Positions 8,883 through 17,738 of a stretch of DNA of 64,000 bases are shown here, piece by piece. The notes under the pieces were generated by a model. That model ran no database searches. It was not told the DNA's origin and saw nothing but the letters and a program-made list of their open reading frames with translations. This stretch comes from DATFVA01 sp963811905 (lineage in GTDB: Bacteria; Bacteroidota; Ignavibacteria; Ignavibacteriales; Ignavibacteriaceae): assembly GCA_963811905.1 (NCBI GenBank), contig CAWETK010000010.1, positions 107,420 to 171,419 on the forward strand, read 5' to 3'. The translations under genes were made by a program, and so were the position numbers. How positions within the stretch are numbered: the stretch's first letter is position 1; the number at the start of each line of letters is the position of its first letter.

Positions 8883-9133
8883 GGTTGTCTAAAGGGTTAA
8901 AGTTCTGTTAAAATATTCAACAGGTTTGACAAAATGTCAGTCGCCGGGGCTATACCGTATTTATCTCGGGGAAGTCCCGTATTAGTCCCGTATTTGGACT
9001 CAATATGAGACACATCAAAAAATGCGAAAAAACGCCATTTTGAGCTGTTGAATAAATTTACATCTGACAAAATGTCAGTGTCACAATATGATATTTTGCA
9101 GACTGATTCATCTAACCTAATCTTTAGACAACC
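8883..9133. repeat. Structured repeat element, copy 1, with 12-bp inverted ends
   Basis: Lies between the convergent thioredoxin and pruA genes. Ends are a perfect inverted repeat, GGTTGTCTAAAG at 8883-8894 and its complement at 9122-9133. The core 8918-9079 is repeated at 43294-43457. Core parts: palindrome TGACA-AAA-TGTCA at 8927-8939, hairpin AGTCC/GGACT at 8984-9000, hairpin CTCA/TGAG at 8999-9009, hairpin GCG-A6-CGC at 9024-9035, and CTGACA-AAA-TGTCAG at 9064-9078. No ORF of note. Could be a MITE-like element, a small RNA gene or a double operator; see findings. Confidence 0.75.
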
Positions 9134-9148
9134 ATTATGAAATCAGAA

Positions 9149-10780
9149 TTATTTTTCATTCATAAAAGGATATTTCCAGTCTTTCGGAGGAACGAAAGTT
9201 TCCTTAATTGATCTTAAAGTCATCCACCTTAAAATATTCATAGCACTTCCTGCTTTATCATTTGTACCCGAAGCACGGCCTCCGCCAAATGGCTGCTGGC
9301 CAACGACAGCTGCAGTCGGCTTATCGTTTATGTAGAAGTTCCCGGCGGCATTTCTTAATTTATCGGACATCTTTACGAGAACCTCTCTGTCCTGTGACCA
9401 TATAGCCCCGGTGAGAGCGTACGGGGATGTATTGTTGCAGAGTTCAAGGGTTTCGTCAAATTTATCATCAGCATAAACATAAATAGTTAAGACGGGCCCA
9501 AATATTTCCTCCTGCATAGATTTAAAATTAGGATTTGTTGTAACGATGGTAGTTGGTTCAATAAAGAAACCTTTTTTATCATCACAATTTCCGCCCGTAA
9601 TTATCTCAGCATCATTCGCATCCTTTGCAAAGTCGATATAAGATTTTATACTTTCGTAGGCTCCTTTATCAATGACGGCACCCATAAAATTCGTAAAATC
9701 TTCAATATCTCCCATCTTTATCTTTGCAGCTTCTGAAACATATTTTTCTTTAAACTCACCCCAGATAGACTTAGCTATATACATCCTTGAAGCTGCTGAG
9801 CATTTTTGTCCCTGGTATTCAAAGGAACCTCTGATTGCTGCTACGACGAGAGCATCAACGTCGGATGATTTGTGGGCAAAAATGAAATCTTTACCGCCTG
9901 TCTCACCCACAATCCTGGGATAGTATTTAGAATTCTGAAGGTTATCGCTGATCGTCTTCCACATACCCTGGAATACGGCAGTTGATCCTGTGAAATGAAT
10001 ACCAGCAAGATGTGGACTCGCCATAACCGGATCGCCCACCTGACTTCCGGAACCCGGAATGAAATTGATAACACCCTTAGGTAATCCTGCTTCCTCCCAC
10101 AATTTCATCAGGTAATAAGCCGAGTAAACAGCGCTTGATGCTGGTTTCCAGAGTGAAACGTTACCGACAATTGCCGGTGCAGTAGGCAGATTCCCTGCAA
10201 TTGAAGTGAAGTTAAAGGGGGTTACAGCAAAAATAAAACCTTCAAGCGGTCGATACTCCATCCTGTTCCACATACCCTTTGGCGAGTAAGGCTGGTCGCC
10301 CATTAATTGGGTCATATAGTATGAATTGAAACGCCAGAAATCTATCAATTCACAGGCAGAATCGATTTCAGCCTGGTATGCTGTTTTGGATTGGCCCAGC
10401 ATTGTAGCGGCATTTACAGTAGCACGCCAGGGACCAGAGAGCAGCTCGGCAGCTTTATGAAATATTGAGGCCCTATGTTCCCAGGGCATTTCAGACCAGG
10501 TTTTCCTGGCTTCCAGAGCTGCTTCTATGGCCATCTTAACTTCTTTTTCACCCGCTTTATGATAGACACCAAGTTTCTTTGACAGGTTATGAGGAACCCT
10601 TATTTCAGCCGTTTTTCCCGACTTTACTTCCTCACCCCCTATAATTAAGGGGATCTCGATTTCTTTCGACTGCAATTCGGTTAACTTTTTCTTTAACTCT
10701 GATTTCTCAATACTTCCCGGTGCATAATTTAAAATAGGTTCATTTATAGGGATTGGTAATTTGAAATATGCGTTTGACAT
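9149..10780 (-). CDS. pruA: L-glutamate gamma-semialdehyde (1-pyrroline-5-carboxylate) dehydrogenase
   Basis: Oxidises glutamate semialdehyde to glutamate with NAD+ in proline and arginine breakdown. 543 residues, the length of the free-standing (ALDH4A1-like) form rather than bifunctional PutA. Visible family features: N-terminal NEPILNYAPGSIEKSELK typical of this subfamily, AVTPFNFTSIAGNLPTAPA, HFTGSTAVFQGMW, the catalytic Glu in IVGETGGKDF, the catalytic Cys in YQGQKCSAASR, EEIFGPVLTIYVY, and GQQPFGGGRASGTNDK near the end. Cytoplasmic. No proline dehydrogenase gene is beside it here. It is convergent with the thioredoxin gene across the structured repeat. Confidence 0.97.
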   Translation of the reverse strand: MSNAYFKLPIPINEPILNYAPGSIEKSELKKKLTELQSKEIEIPLIIGGEEVKSGKTAEIRVPHNLSKKLGVYHKAGEKEVKMAIEAALEARKTWSEMPWEHRASIFHKAAELLSGPWRATVNAATMLGQSKTAYQAEIDSACELIDFWRFNSYYMTQLMGDQPYSPKGMWNRMEYRPLEGFIFAVTPFNFTSIAGNLPTAPAIVGNVSLWKPASSAVYSAYYLMKLWEEAGLPKGVINFIPGSGSQVGDPVMASPHLAGIHFTGSTAVFQGMWKTISDNLQNSKYYPRIVGETGGKDFIFAHKSSDVDALVVAAIRGSFEYQGQKCSAASRMYIAKSIWGEFKEKYVSEAAKIKMGDIEDFTNFMGAVIDKGAYESIKSYIDFAKDANDAEIITGGNCDDKKGFFIEPTTIVTTNPNFKSMQEEIFGPVLTIYVYADDKFDETLELCNNTSPYALTGAIWSQDREVLVKMSDKLRNAAGNFYINDKPTAAVVGQQPFGGGRASGTNDKAGSAMNILRWMTLRSIKETFVPPKDWKYPFMNEK

Positions 10781-10923
10781 TTATTTTCTCCCACTCCGTT
10801 TATATCGAAGTTTTTAATGTTTTTATTTGATATCAGGTAAAATTACGGCTTTACAGCCTCATCTTCAATGAAGAAAAGTAGTGTTATAATATGTATTGAG
10901 CAGGAAATGAGGGGAAACAAATA

Positions 10924-12372
10924 TCAGGAGACAGAGGGCAAAAAGAAATAAAATTCCGTTTCTTTACCAGCTTCAGAATTCACAAATACCTCGCCATTAT
11001 GGAGATTAACAATGGATCTTACGATTGACAGCCCTAGTCCAGTACCCCCCATTTTTCTGCTCCGGGAAGATTCCACCCTGTAAAAACGGTCAAATATCTT
11101 TGATAAATCCTCTTCCGGGATTCCCTCACCTTTGTTGATCACTGAAATTTTTATTCGTCCATCGGATTTCGTGCCGGTAATTTTGATTGGTTCATCTTCA
11201 TAACCGTATTTTATAGCATTTTCAATAAGATTTGTCAGTACCTGCTGCATCAGGTCAGGATCAATTTCCGTTTTAATATGGCTGTCTGCTTCTATTTCGA
11301 GCATATTATTTTTTTCTGAGGATAAATAAGCAAGTGAATCGGCTGTTCTGTCAAGGAATTCTTTGAGGTTAACTTTCCGAAAGTTTGGCTGAATAAGTTT
11401 ATTATCAAATCTTGAAACAAGGAACAAACGATCGACTATATTTATCAGCCTTAGAATTTCCTCATAATTACTTCTTAGAATCTCTCTGTAATATTCAGGC
11501 GTCTGCTGATGCCTTAATGTAACCTCAACTTCGCCTCTCAATATAGTTAACGGTGTTTTTAATTCATGAGAAGCTGCAATTGAAAAGTGGTTCATATAAT
11601 CCAGAGAAGTCTTAATTCTTTTGATCATTCTGTTCATGGTGGCCACGAGGCGGCCGTATTCATCATTAAACTCTTCACCGGGTATTTTTTCATCGAGATT
11701 TTGTGTTGTAATATCATCAGTCTTTCTTGTTATCTTATCAATTCTGGACAGCGATCTTGCAGACAAGATTGACCCTCCTGCAATCGACAAAATGAAAAAC
11801 AGAGGAGCGATTATTATATATATATCGGTAAGGTTAGTAAGAGTCTCTTTTATTAGATGGGAGGGATAAGCTACTGTTATTTTATATTTGTTTTTTTGAT
11901 AGTAAGCAGTTCTTATCGGGTATTCCGAGAGCCGGTTATTCAGAATATTCCTGATGATTATTTTATCCTCTGGAACCTGCGGAAAAGGAATCTTTTGATC
12001 AATCAGGTTCTGGGTCTTAAAAAGCATATTATTATTAAGCTCAACCTGGACATAACTATTACGCGGATTCAGAGCTACAGCTTCAAATATTATATCATAA
12101 ACCAGTTCGTCTGCTGATGAATAGACAGAGTCTGGTTTAAAGCTTGAAAGATCAATTTTACTTTCTTCAACGAAATTATAGATCATTTCAGCCTGTTTGG
12201 TTAGCGAATGATCCAGGTCTTTTTCAAGACTATGTTTTAAATAAAGGAAAACAGTTATCCCGATGATTAGTTCCAGTAGAAGAAATAAGCCTGAATACCA
12301 GAGGGTAGCCTTAAATCTCGTGGATTTAATATGGTCTTTAAATCGCATTAAATTTCTTAACTTACTCTCCAT
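10924..12372 (-). CDS. Membrane sensor histidine kinase
   Basis: About 482 residues from the ATG at 12372 (GGAAAAG eight bases upstream). An upstream in-frame ATG at 12420 lies inside a terminator hairpin and is rejected; 12348 is another option. Order: TM1 at roughly 25-45, a periplasmic sensor of about 140 residues, TM2, HAMP (RSLSRIDKITRKTDDITTQN), H-box AASHELKTPLTIL, N-box TNLIENAIKYG, D-box, GTGLGLSIV. An HK of the orthodox EnvZ/CusS type. It lies downstream of the OmpR-type regulator at 12597 and surely pairs with it. The sensed signal is unknown. Confidence 0.93.
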   Translation of the reverse strand: MESKLRNLMRFKDHIKSTRFKATLWYSGLFLLLELIIGITVFLYLKHSLEKDLDHSLTKQAEMIYNFVEESKIDLSSFKPDSVYSSADELVYDIIFEAVALNPRNSYVQVELNNNMLFKTQNLIDQKIPFPQVPEDKIIIRNILNNRLSEYPIRTAYYQKNKYKITVAYPSHLIKETLTNLTDIYIIIAPLFFILSIAGGSILSARSLSRIDKITRKTDDITTQNLDEKIPGEEFNDEYGRLVATMNRMIKRIKTSLDYMNHFSIAASHELKTPLTILRGEVEVTLRHQQTPEYYREILRSNYEEILRLINIVDRLFLVSRFDNKLIQPNFRKVNLKEFLDRTADSLAYLSSEKNNMLEIEADSHIKTEIDPDLMQQVLTNLIENAIKYGYEDEPIKITGTKSDGRIKISVINKGEGIPEEDLSKIFDRFYRVESSRSRKMGGTGLGLSIVRSIVNLHNGEVFVNSEAGKETEFYFFLPSVS

Positions 12373-12399
12373 ATAATAATCTTTTCCGTTCAGGTTTAC

Positions 12400-12431
12400 A
12401 AAAAAAAAGGAGAGCGTCATTACTGCTCTCC
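12400..12431 (-). terminator. Intrinsic terminator between response regulator and kinase
   Basis: On the minus strand a GGAGAGC/GCTCTCC stem (12409-12431) with a nine-base loop is followed by a run of nine T (12400-12408). It lies 166 bases after the regulator stop and 28 bases before the kinase start, so it may end or attenuate transcription from the regulator gene. Confidence 0.75.
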
Positions 12432-12596
12432 TTGCCCTCCTTTTATCTACCGGGTAATCATTCGCTCCTATTTAACCAGTCATAAACTTCTTGCTCTTTT
12501 CAGTATTTATCTTAAGGAGGTTAATAATGTATTGAACTAATGGTATAAACTTAGTTCCTGAATATTAATTTTCTCTTAAAGAACCATTAAAATTTA

Positions 12597-13271
12597 TTAA
12601 TTTACTTCTTTCAGGATGTAGCCGACACCGCGTATGGTATGGAGGAGGGGATTGTCGAAATGTTTGTCGATCTTATTACGAAGTTTATTTATGTATACAT
12701 CGATTACATTTGTATCGGTGTCAAAATGATAGTCGTAAACATGCTCAGAAAGCAGAGTGCGGGATACGACGTGATTTTTATTTCTCAGGAGATATTCAAG
12801 TATAGAATATTCCTTCGGGGTGAGGGTAATCTCAATACCCGAACGTGATACTTTATGCGACTGTGTATCCAGTTCAAGGTCGCCTGCTTTTAAGAGCAGA
12901 GTTTTACTCCCCTCTTTCCTTCTAAGTAAAGCCCTTATACGGGCCAGCAGTTCCTCGAAGGCGAAAGGTTTGGTCAGGTAATCATCTGCACCTGAATCAA
13001 GTCCCTCAACTTTATTTTCAATTGTATCTTTTGCAGTAAGTAAAAGAATAGGGGTTGCTATTTTTTCAGAACGAAGTTCTTTTACCAGAGTAAAGCCGTC
13101 CTTTACGGGAAGCATCACATCCATTATCATTAAATCATAATCTTCAACTAGTGCCAGCCGCAGGCCCTCCCTTCCGTCATAAGCGACATCGACTGCATAG
13201 TATTCTTCCTCCAGTCCTTTTTTAATGAAGGATGCAACTTTTTTTTCGTCCTCTACAATCAGGATTTTCAT
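12597..13271 (-). CDS. OmpR-family response regulator
   Basis: 224 residues, the standard receiver plus winged-helix length. Receiver: acidic pair in VEDEKK, phospho-acceptor Asp in DLMIMDVMLPVKDG (near 51), Thr/Ser and Lys in PILLLTAKDT. Output: Trans_Reg_C from about 125 with TLTPKEYSILEYLLRNKNHVVSRTLLSEHVYDYHFDTDTNVIDVYINKLRNKID and a terminal HTIRGVGYILKE. Highly like CusR/MprA-type regulators. Transcribed before the histidine kinase gene on the same strand; a terminator hairpin lies between them and another directly in front of this gene, so the two may be expressed from separate promoters or by readthrough. Confidence 0.95.
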   Translation of the reverse strand: MKILIVEDEKKVASFIKKGLEEEYYAVDVAYDGREGLRLALVEDYDLMIMDVMLPVKDGFTLVKELRSEKIATPILLLTAKDTIENKVEGLDSGADDYLTKPFAFEELLARIRALLRRKEGSKTLLLKAGDLELDTQSHKVSRSGIEITLTPKEYSILEYLLRNKNHVVSRTLLSEHVYDYHFDTDTNVIDVYINKLRNKIDKHFDNPLLHTIRGVGYILKEVN

Positions 13272-13284
13272 ATATGAAAAATAT

Positions 13285-13312
13285 AAAAAAAAGGAGAGTT
13301 TTTATACTCTCC
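13285..13312 (-). terminator. Intrinsic terminator after the Lys-rich secreted protein gene
   Basis: Minus-strand stem GGAGAGT/ACTCTCC (13293-13312) with a six-base loop followed by T8 (13285-13292). It sits 27 bases after the stop at 13339 and just upstream of the regulator start at 13271. Stem sequence nearly matches that of the terminator at 12400. Confidence 0.8.
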
Positions 13313-13338
13313 TTAGATTTACAGAAGAATTCTGTAAG

Positions 13339-13689
13339 TTATTTTTTTAGAGGAGTTTTGCTTTCCTTACTTTGAATTTTCTTCTCCGGCTTTTTATGGT
13401 GCGTGAGATCTTTTGTACTTACTGTTTTGGAAGACTCATTTTTTGTAATCTTATGAACTTTAACTCCAGTAGTACTTTTAGTCATTTTCATTTTAGTCGG
13501 CTTTTCCTTGCTCATCTTTGTTTTCAGGCTGGAAGTTTTAACCGGTTTTGTTGTATGAGTAACCTGTTGTACATGGGTAGTTTTCGTATTCTTTACTGTG
13601 GTAGCGGGTTTATTCTGAGCATACGTTAATACCCCGGCACTTAAAAAAAGCAAAGCAGCAGAAAGAGATAAAAAAATACGGATATTCAT
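13339..13689 (-). CDS. Secreted Lys/Thr-rich low-complexity protein
   Basis: 116 residues. A clear signal peptide (MNIRIFLSLSAALLFLSAG, cleavage likely after TYAQ near 25) precedes a mature part of about 90 residues made almost wholly of Lys, Thr, Ser, Val and His (for example KMSKEKPTKMKMTKSTTG), strongly basic and probably disordered. No Cys, Trp or domain. It lies immediately upstream of the two-component pair on the same strand with its own terminator. A periplasmic polycation could bind acidic polymers or nucleic acids, or report envelope stress, but this is inference; no family recognised. Confidence 0.7.
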   Translation of the reverse strand: MNIRIFLSLSAALLFLSAGVLTYAQNKPATTVKNTKTTHVQQVTHTTKPVKTSSLKTKMSKEKPTKMKMTKSTTGVKVHKITKNESSKTVSTKDLTHHKKPEKKIQSKESKTPLKK

Positions 13690-13907
13690 TTTATTTACCT
13701 TTCATAAAAGTTTTTATTTCCGTAACGAATTATTTACCACGTAAATCTATTTTTGTTAGATGAATATGATCTTAAAAAAGAATTAATAAATATTAATGAA
13801 GACAAACTGTGTTAATGGCGCATTTTCAGTACTTCTAAGTCTTTATAATGGAAGGAAGGAATGTTAACTTTATATATATATTTGCTATAATTCTGTAAGG
13901 CTTAAAA
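13690..13907. other. Divergent promoter region, no gene
   Basis: 218 AT-rich bases between the Lys-rich gene and the T9SS propeller gene. TATATTTG at 13876-13883 fits the TAnnTTTG -7 consensus for the rightward gene, with TATAAT just after it. Nothing else is seen. Confidence 0.35.
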
Positions 13908-16730
13908 ATGAAAGCTAAAAATTTACTGCTTATTTCCGGAGTAGTTATCTCCCTGCTTGCTTCGTTCACAATTTTCAATTTCAAACCTGCGGTACATACT
14001 TCAGGAGCCTGGCAGGCGCTGCAATTCTGGAGTCAGCAGAGAGCATTCCCGGAAAAAAATATCCCCTCTGATAAATATTTCAGTGAATATGAAAAGGTGT
14101 CGAATAGTCTGAAAAAATCAAATTTTGTGAATACGGAATCCTGGGAGAGTTTGGGACCGCATAACATAGGCGGCAGAACCCTTGCCCTGGCTTTTAACCC
14201 TCAGAATTATAGCACCATATTTGCCGGTTCTGCAAGCGGCGGCATATGGAGAAGCTATACAGGAGGCTTAGGAGCCCAGGCCTGGGAGATTATTCCAACA
14301 GGTTACCCTGTGCTTGGTGTGAGCGCAATAGCTATTGCTCAAAATGATTCGAATACTATATACATTGGTTCCGGAGAAGTATATAACTATCAGAATTCTT
14401 TTGGAGGGGTAACGGTCAGAGAAACAAGAGGTTCTTACGGAATAGGCATTTTGAAATCGACAGATTACGGACAAACCTGGGAAAAAAGCCTTGACTGGAG
14501 CCGGGATCAGAGAAGAGGTGTAGAAGTAATAAGAATAAACCCTCTTAATCCAAATACTTTATGGGCGGGAACCACGGAGGGAACATATAGATCATCCGAT
14601 GCGGGAGCTTCCTGGCAGCTTATGAACTCTACCATTATGGTAACAGATATTATAATTAATCCTTCAGACACAAATATGGTATGGATTGCCTGCGGGAACA
14701 GCGGAAGTACCGGCAAAGGAATTTACAGAACATCTGATAATGGTACGAACTGGATTCAGCTAACCAATGGTGTTACCACAGGTTTTAATGGTAAAATTTT
14801 ATTGGAAATTTATAAGGCAAACCCTGCCACATTATGGGCAAGTGTTGGAATGGGCTCGGCAACAGGCGCAGGAACAAGGCTCTTAAAAACAACCAATTAC
14901 GGTGATAGCTGGACAACGATCTCAAGTCTGGATTATGCAACCTACCAGGGTTGGTATTCACATTTTGTGGGGGTAAATCAGAATGATCCCGCTAAAATGA
15001 TTGTCGGAGGAATCGATTTATATAAGTCAACCAATGGCGGGACAAACTTCACCCAGAAATCATACTGGTATAACTGGTACCTGGGCCAGGCTATTCCTCC
15101 GGGAGAACCGGAGGGTCCGCCCGATTATTCTCATGCAGATCATCATTGCATTCTCTATAATCCTGCAAACCCCGATATAATTTATTTCGGAAATGACGGC
15201 GGAGTTTTCCGGACAACCGACGGAGGTGAAACTTTTTCGGGCTGCAACGGAGGATATCAGACATCGCAATTCTATAATTATTTTGCAAGTTCTTACCAGG
15301 ACTCACTTATTGCTATCGGCGGACTTCAGGATAACGCTACGGCAATCTACTGGGGAACAGATTACTGGAGAAGAGAGATCGGCGGAGATGGTACTTCAGC
15401 AGGGATCGATCCTTCAAACGATAACATCATGTACGGCACATATCAGTATATGAGTCTTCAAAAATCCATAGACCAGGGAAACAACTGGAGCTATATTGCA
15501 CCCCCGGGCTCAAATACAGGTTTTGTTGCTCCATTTGTGATATCGCCTATCAATCCCCAGATTTTATATGCAGGGACGGACCTTGTATATAAATCAACAA
15601 ATAAAGGAAGCTCGTGGAACGGCACAGGTAGCGGTACTTTCAATGGAGATCCTCTGCTTGCTTTAGCTGTTGCAGCCAACGACCAGAATATAGTTTATGC
15701 ATCCACTGCACCGGTAAATCACCCTGCTAATATTTACCTTACTACGAATGGAGGAACAGGATGGGTCAACGTTACTCAAAATCTGCCCAACAGATATCCA
15801 ATGGATATCGATGTTAACCCTGATGACCCCAATACAGCTTACATTGTTTTTTCAGGTTTCGGTGCATCTCATTTATATAAAACAACAAATGCAGGAAGTT
15901 CCTGGCTGGATAAAGGCGCCGGGCTTCCGGATGTACCTGCAAGTGCGGTAGTTATCGATCCTGATTACACTGACAGAATATACGTAGGCAATGACATTGG
16001 AGTTTTTGTATCACTTGACGGCGGAGATTCCTGGCAATCATTCAGCGACGGACTTACAGATGCTGTAATAGTCATGGATCTGAATATTTCTCTTTCAAAC
16101 CGAAAATTAAGGTGCGTAACGCACGGATCAGGAGTATTTGAGAGACCTCTTATTTCGGAGGTTGTACCTGTAGAACTTGCTTCATTTACCGCAGCTGCAG
16201 GAGAAAACGGAGTGATCTTAAACTGGACAACTTCAACAGAAACCAATAATGACAGGTTTGAGGTAGAAAAATCAGATGATCAAAGTAATTTCCATACAAT
16301 AGGCTATATAAAAGGAGCAGGTACTTCAACCGAAACTCATTCCTATACTTATACCGATATAATCTCCTCTAATCCTGATGCTGTTTTATACTACAGACTG
16401 AGGCAGGTAGATTATAGCGGGAAATTCACGTACAGTAATATCGTATCTCTGAATGTGGATCTGCCGCAGAAATTTCAGTTGAGTCAGAATTATCCAAATC
16501 CCTTTAATCCTGCTACGCTAATTTCTTTTTCAATTAAGAAATCAGGAAAAACATCACTAAGGATTTACGATGCGCTGGGGAAACTCGTTGATGAAGTATT
16601 TAATGAGAATAAAGAACCAGGCAGTTATAAAATAAATTATAATGCATCAAATCTAAGCAGCGGTGTTTATGTATACGTGCTTCAGAACAATGATAAAAGT
16701 CTAAGCAGAAAAATGATACTTTTAAAATAA
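13908..16730 (+). CDS. T9SS-exported beta-propeller (BNR/sortilin-like) protein
   Basis: 940 residues. Signal anchor at 5-25; then many copies of the BNR/Asp-box pattern S-x-D-x-G-x-T-W (RSSDAGASWQL, RTSDNGTNWI, KTTNYGDSWT, KSIDQGNNWS, KTTNAGSSWLD, VSLDGGDSWQSF) spaced 50-80 residues apart from about 70 to 745, the layout of sortilin/VPS10-like double propellers and bacterial xyloglucanase-like proteins. A fibronectin-like strand region (VILNWTTSTETNNDRFEVEKS) follows near 770, and the end carries the T9SS type A sorting domain (LSQNYPNPFNPATLISFSI to SRKMILLK). No catalytic residue set is evident, so a surface binding role is as likely as a glycosidase. Single gene. Confidence 0.9.
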   Translation: MKAKNLLLISGVVISLLASFTIFNFKPAVHTSGAWQALQFWSQQRAFPEKNIPSDKYFSEYEKVSNSLKKSNFVNTESWESLGPHNIGGRTLALAFNPQNYSTIFAGSASGGIWRSYTGGLGAQAWEIIPTGYPVLGVSAIAIAQNDSNTIYIGSGEVYNYQNSFGGVTVRETRGSYGIGILKSTDYGQTWEKSLDWSRDQRRGVEVIRINPLNPNTLWAGTTEGTYRSSDAGASWQLMNSTIMVTDIIINPSDTNMVWIACGNSGSTGKGIYRTSDNGTNWIQLTNGVTTGFNGKILLEIYKANPATLWASVGMGSATGAGTRLLKTTNYGDSWTTISSLDYATYQGWYSHFVGVNQNDPAKMIVGGIDLYKSTNGGTNFTQKSYWYNWYLGQAIPPGEPEGPPDYSHADHHCILYNPANPDIIYFGNDGGVFRTTDGGETFSGCNGGYQTSQFYNYFASSYQDSLIAIGGLQDNATAIYWGTDYWRREIGGDGTSAGIDPSNDNIMYGTYQYMSLQKSIDQGNNWSYIAPPGSNTGFVAPFVISPINPQILYAGTDLVYKSTNKGSSWNGTGSGTFNGDPLLALAVAANDQNIVYASTAPVNHPANIYLTTNGGTGWVNVTQNLPNRYPMDIDVNPDDPNTAYIVFSGFGASHLYKTTNAGSSWLDKGAGLPDVPASAVVIDPDYTDRIYVGNDIGVFVSLDGGDSWQSFSDGLTDAVIVMDLNISLSNRKLRCVTHGSGVFERPLISEVVPVELASFTAAAGENGVILNWTTSTETNNDRFEVEKSDDQSNFHTIGYIKGAGTSTETHSYTYTDIISSNPDAVLYYRLRQVDYSGKFTYSNIVSLNVDLPQKFQLSQNYPNPFNPATLISFSIKKSGKTSLRIYDALGKLVDEVFNENKEPGSYKINYNASNLSSGVYVYVLQNNDKSLSRKMILLK

Positions 16731-16932
16731 GGGGAACACTCTAAAGCAGGGGCTTATTACAGGGAGGCTTTATTCCCTGTATCAATACATGGAATTCCTT
16801 AAAAGGAATTTTCCTTATAATTTTATTCAAATCAGCCGTTTTTTTGTTTGTGCTCACCTTGTGACAGGTCTAATATTTTAAATCTTCTTTAATATCTATA
16901 TATAATCGTAATAAATATTAAGGACTTTTTTT
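16731..16932. other. Intergenic region with two hairpins
   Basis: Stem ACAGGGA/TCCCTGT at 16759-16780 (eight-base loop) and AATTCCTT/AAGGAATT at 16793-16810 followed by TTTTCCTT. The second may terminate the T9SS gene. The ku promoter should lie in the AT-rich stretch after 16820; AAGGA precedes the ku ATG. Confidence 0.4.
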
Positions 16933-17712
16933 ATGCGCGCAATATGGTCGGGAACCATAAGTTTTGGTCTGGTAAATATCCCGGTGCGACTTTTCAGCGG
17001 GTCTGAATCCCATACCCTCGATCTGGATATGCTGAGAAAAGATGATTTATGCCAGGTTAAATACGCGCGTGTCTGCCGCTCAGACGGCAAAGAAATTCCT
17101 TATGAAAATATAGTAAAGGGCTATGAATACAGGGAGGGGGACTATATAGTTCTGGAGAAAGAGGATTTTGAAAAAGCTAATGTGAAAAAAACAAAATCGA
17201 TCGATATCCAGGATTTTGTAAAGGAGAATGAAGTAGACACCATCTTTTATGAAAAACCTTACTATTTAGAACCCGATAAAGGCGGGGATAAACCCTATGC
17301 CCTTCTGCGTGAAGCTCTTAAAAAATCAAAGAAAGTCGGAATAGCCAACTTTGTAATGCGAAACCGGGAACACATTGCAGTTTTAAAACCTTATGGCAAT
17401 CTTTTACTATTAAACCAGTTGAGGTATCACGATGAAATAAGGGATACAGAGGAGCTGAATCTTCCGGATTCGAAAGTGGTTAATGATAAGGAACTTAAGA
17501 TGGCATTATCACTTATTGACCAGTCGACCTCTAAATTCAAGCCCAAGGAATATAAAGATACTTACATAGAAGATCTTAAAAAGATAATCGAAAGCAAGGC
17601 GAAAGGAAAAACTCCGAAGACTAAAGGAAAATCTCCTCAGCCTTCCAATGTAGTAGATATGATGACACTGCTGAAGAAAAGTTTAGATAAGAAAAAGAAA
17701 AGTGCTGCTTAG
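16933..17712 (+). CDS. ku: Ku protein, non-homologous end joining
   Basis: Homodimeric ring that threads onto DNA double-strand ends and recruits LigD. 259 residues, in the bacterial Ku range. MRAIWSGTISFGLVNIPVRLFSG is the classical opening; the core continues with LCQVKYARVCRSDGKEIPYENIVKGYEY, then FYEKPYYLEPDKGGDKPYALLREALKKSKKVGIANFVMRNREHIAVLKP. The C-terminal tail from about 225 is Lys-rich (KAKGKTPKTKGKS, KKSLDKKKKSAA), typical of the extension that contacts DNA. First gene of a probable five-gene operon with two membrane proteins and LigD; gap to the next gene 26 bases. Confidence 0.97.
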   Translation: MRAIWSGTISFGLVNIPVRLFSGSESHTLDLDMLRKDDLCQVKYARVCRSDGKEIPYENIVKGYEYREGDYIVLEKEDFEKANVKKTKSIDIQDFVKENEVDTIFYEKPYYLEPDKGGDKPYALLREALKKSKKVGIANFVMRNREHIAVLKPYGNLLLLNQLRYHDEIRDTEELNLPDSKVVNDKELKMALSLIDQSTSKFKPKEYKDTYIEDLKKIIESKAKGKTPKTKGKSPQPSNVVDMMTLLKKSLDKKKKSAA

Positions 17713-17738
17713 ATATGAAAAGACCAGGAGAATAAATT

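Noticed and set aside
12372..12420. Longer N-terminus for the histidine kinase from the ATG at 12420
   Set aside because: That ATG and its apparent AGGAG lie inside a terminator hairpin; the start at 12372 gives a normal kinase N-terminus.
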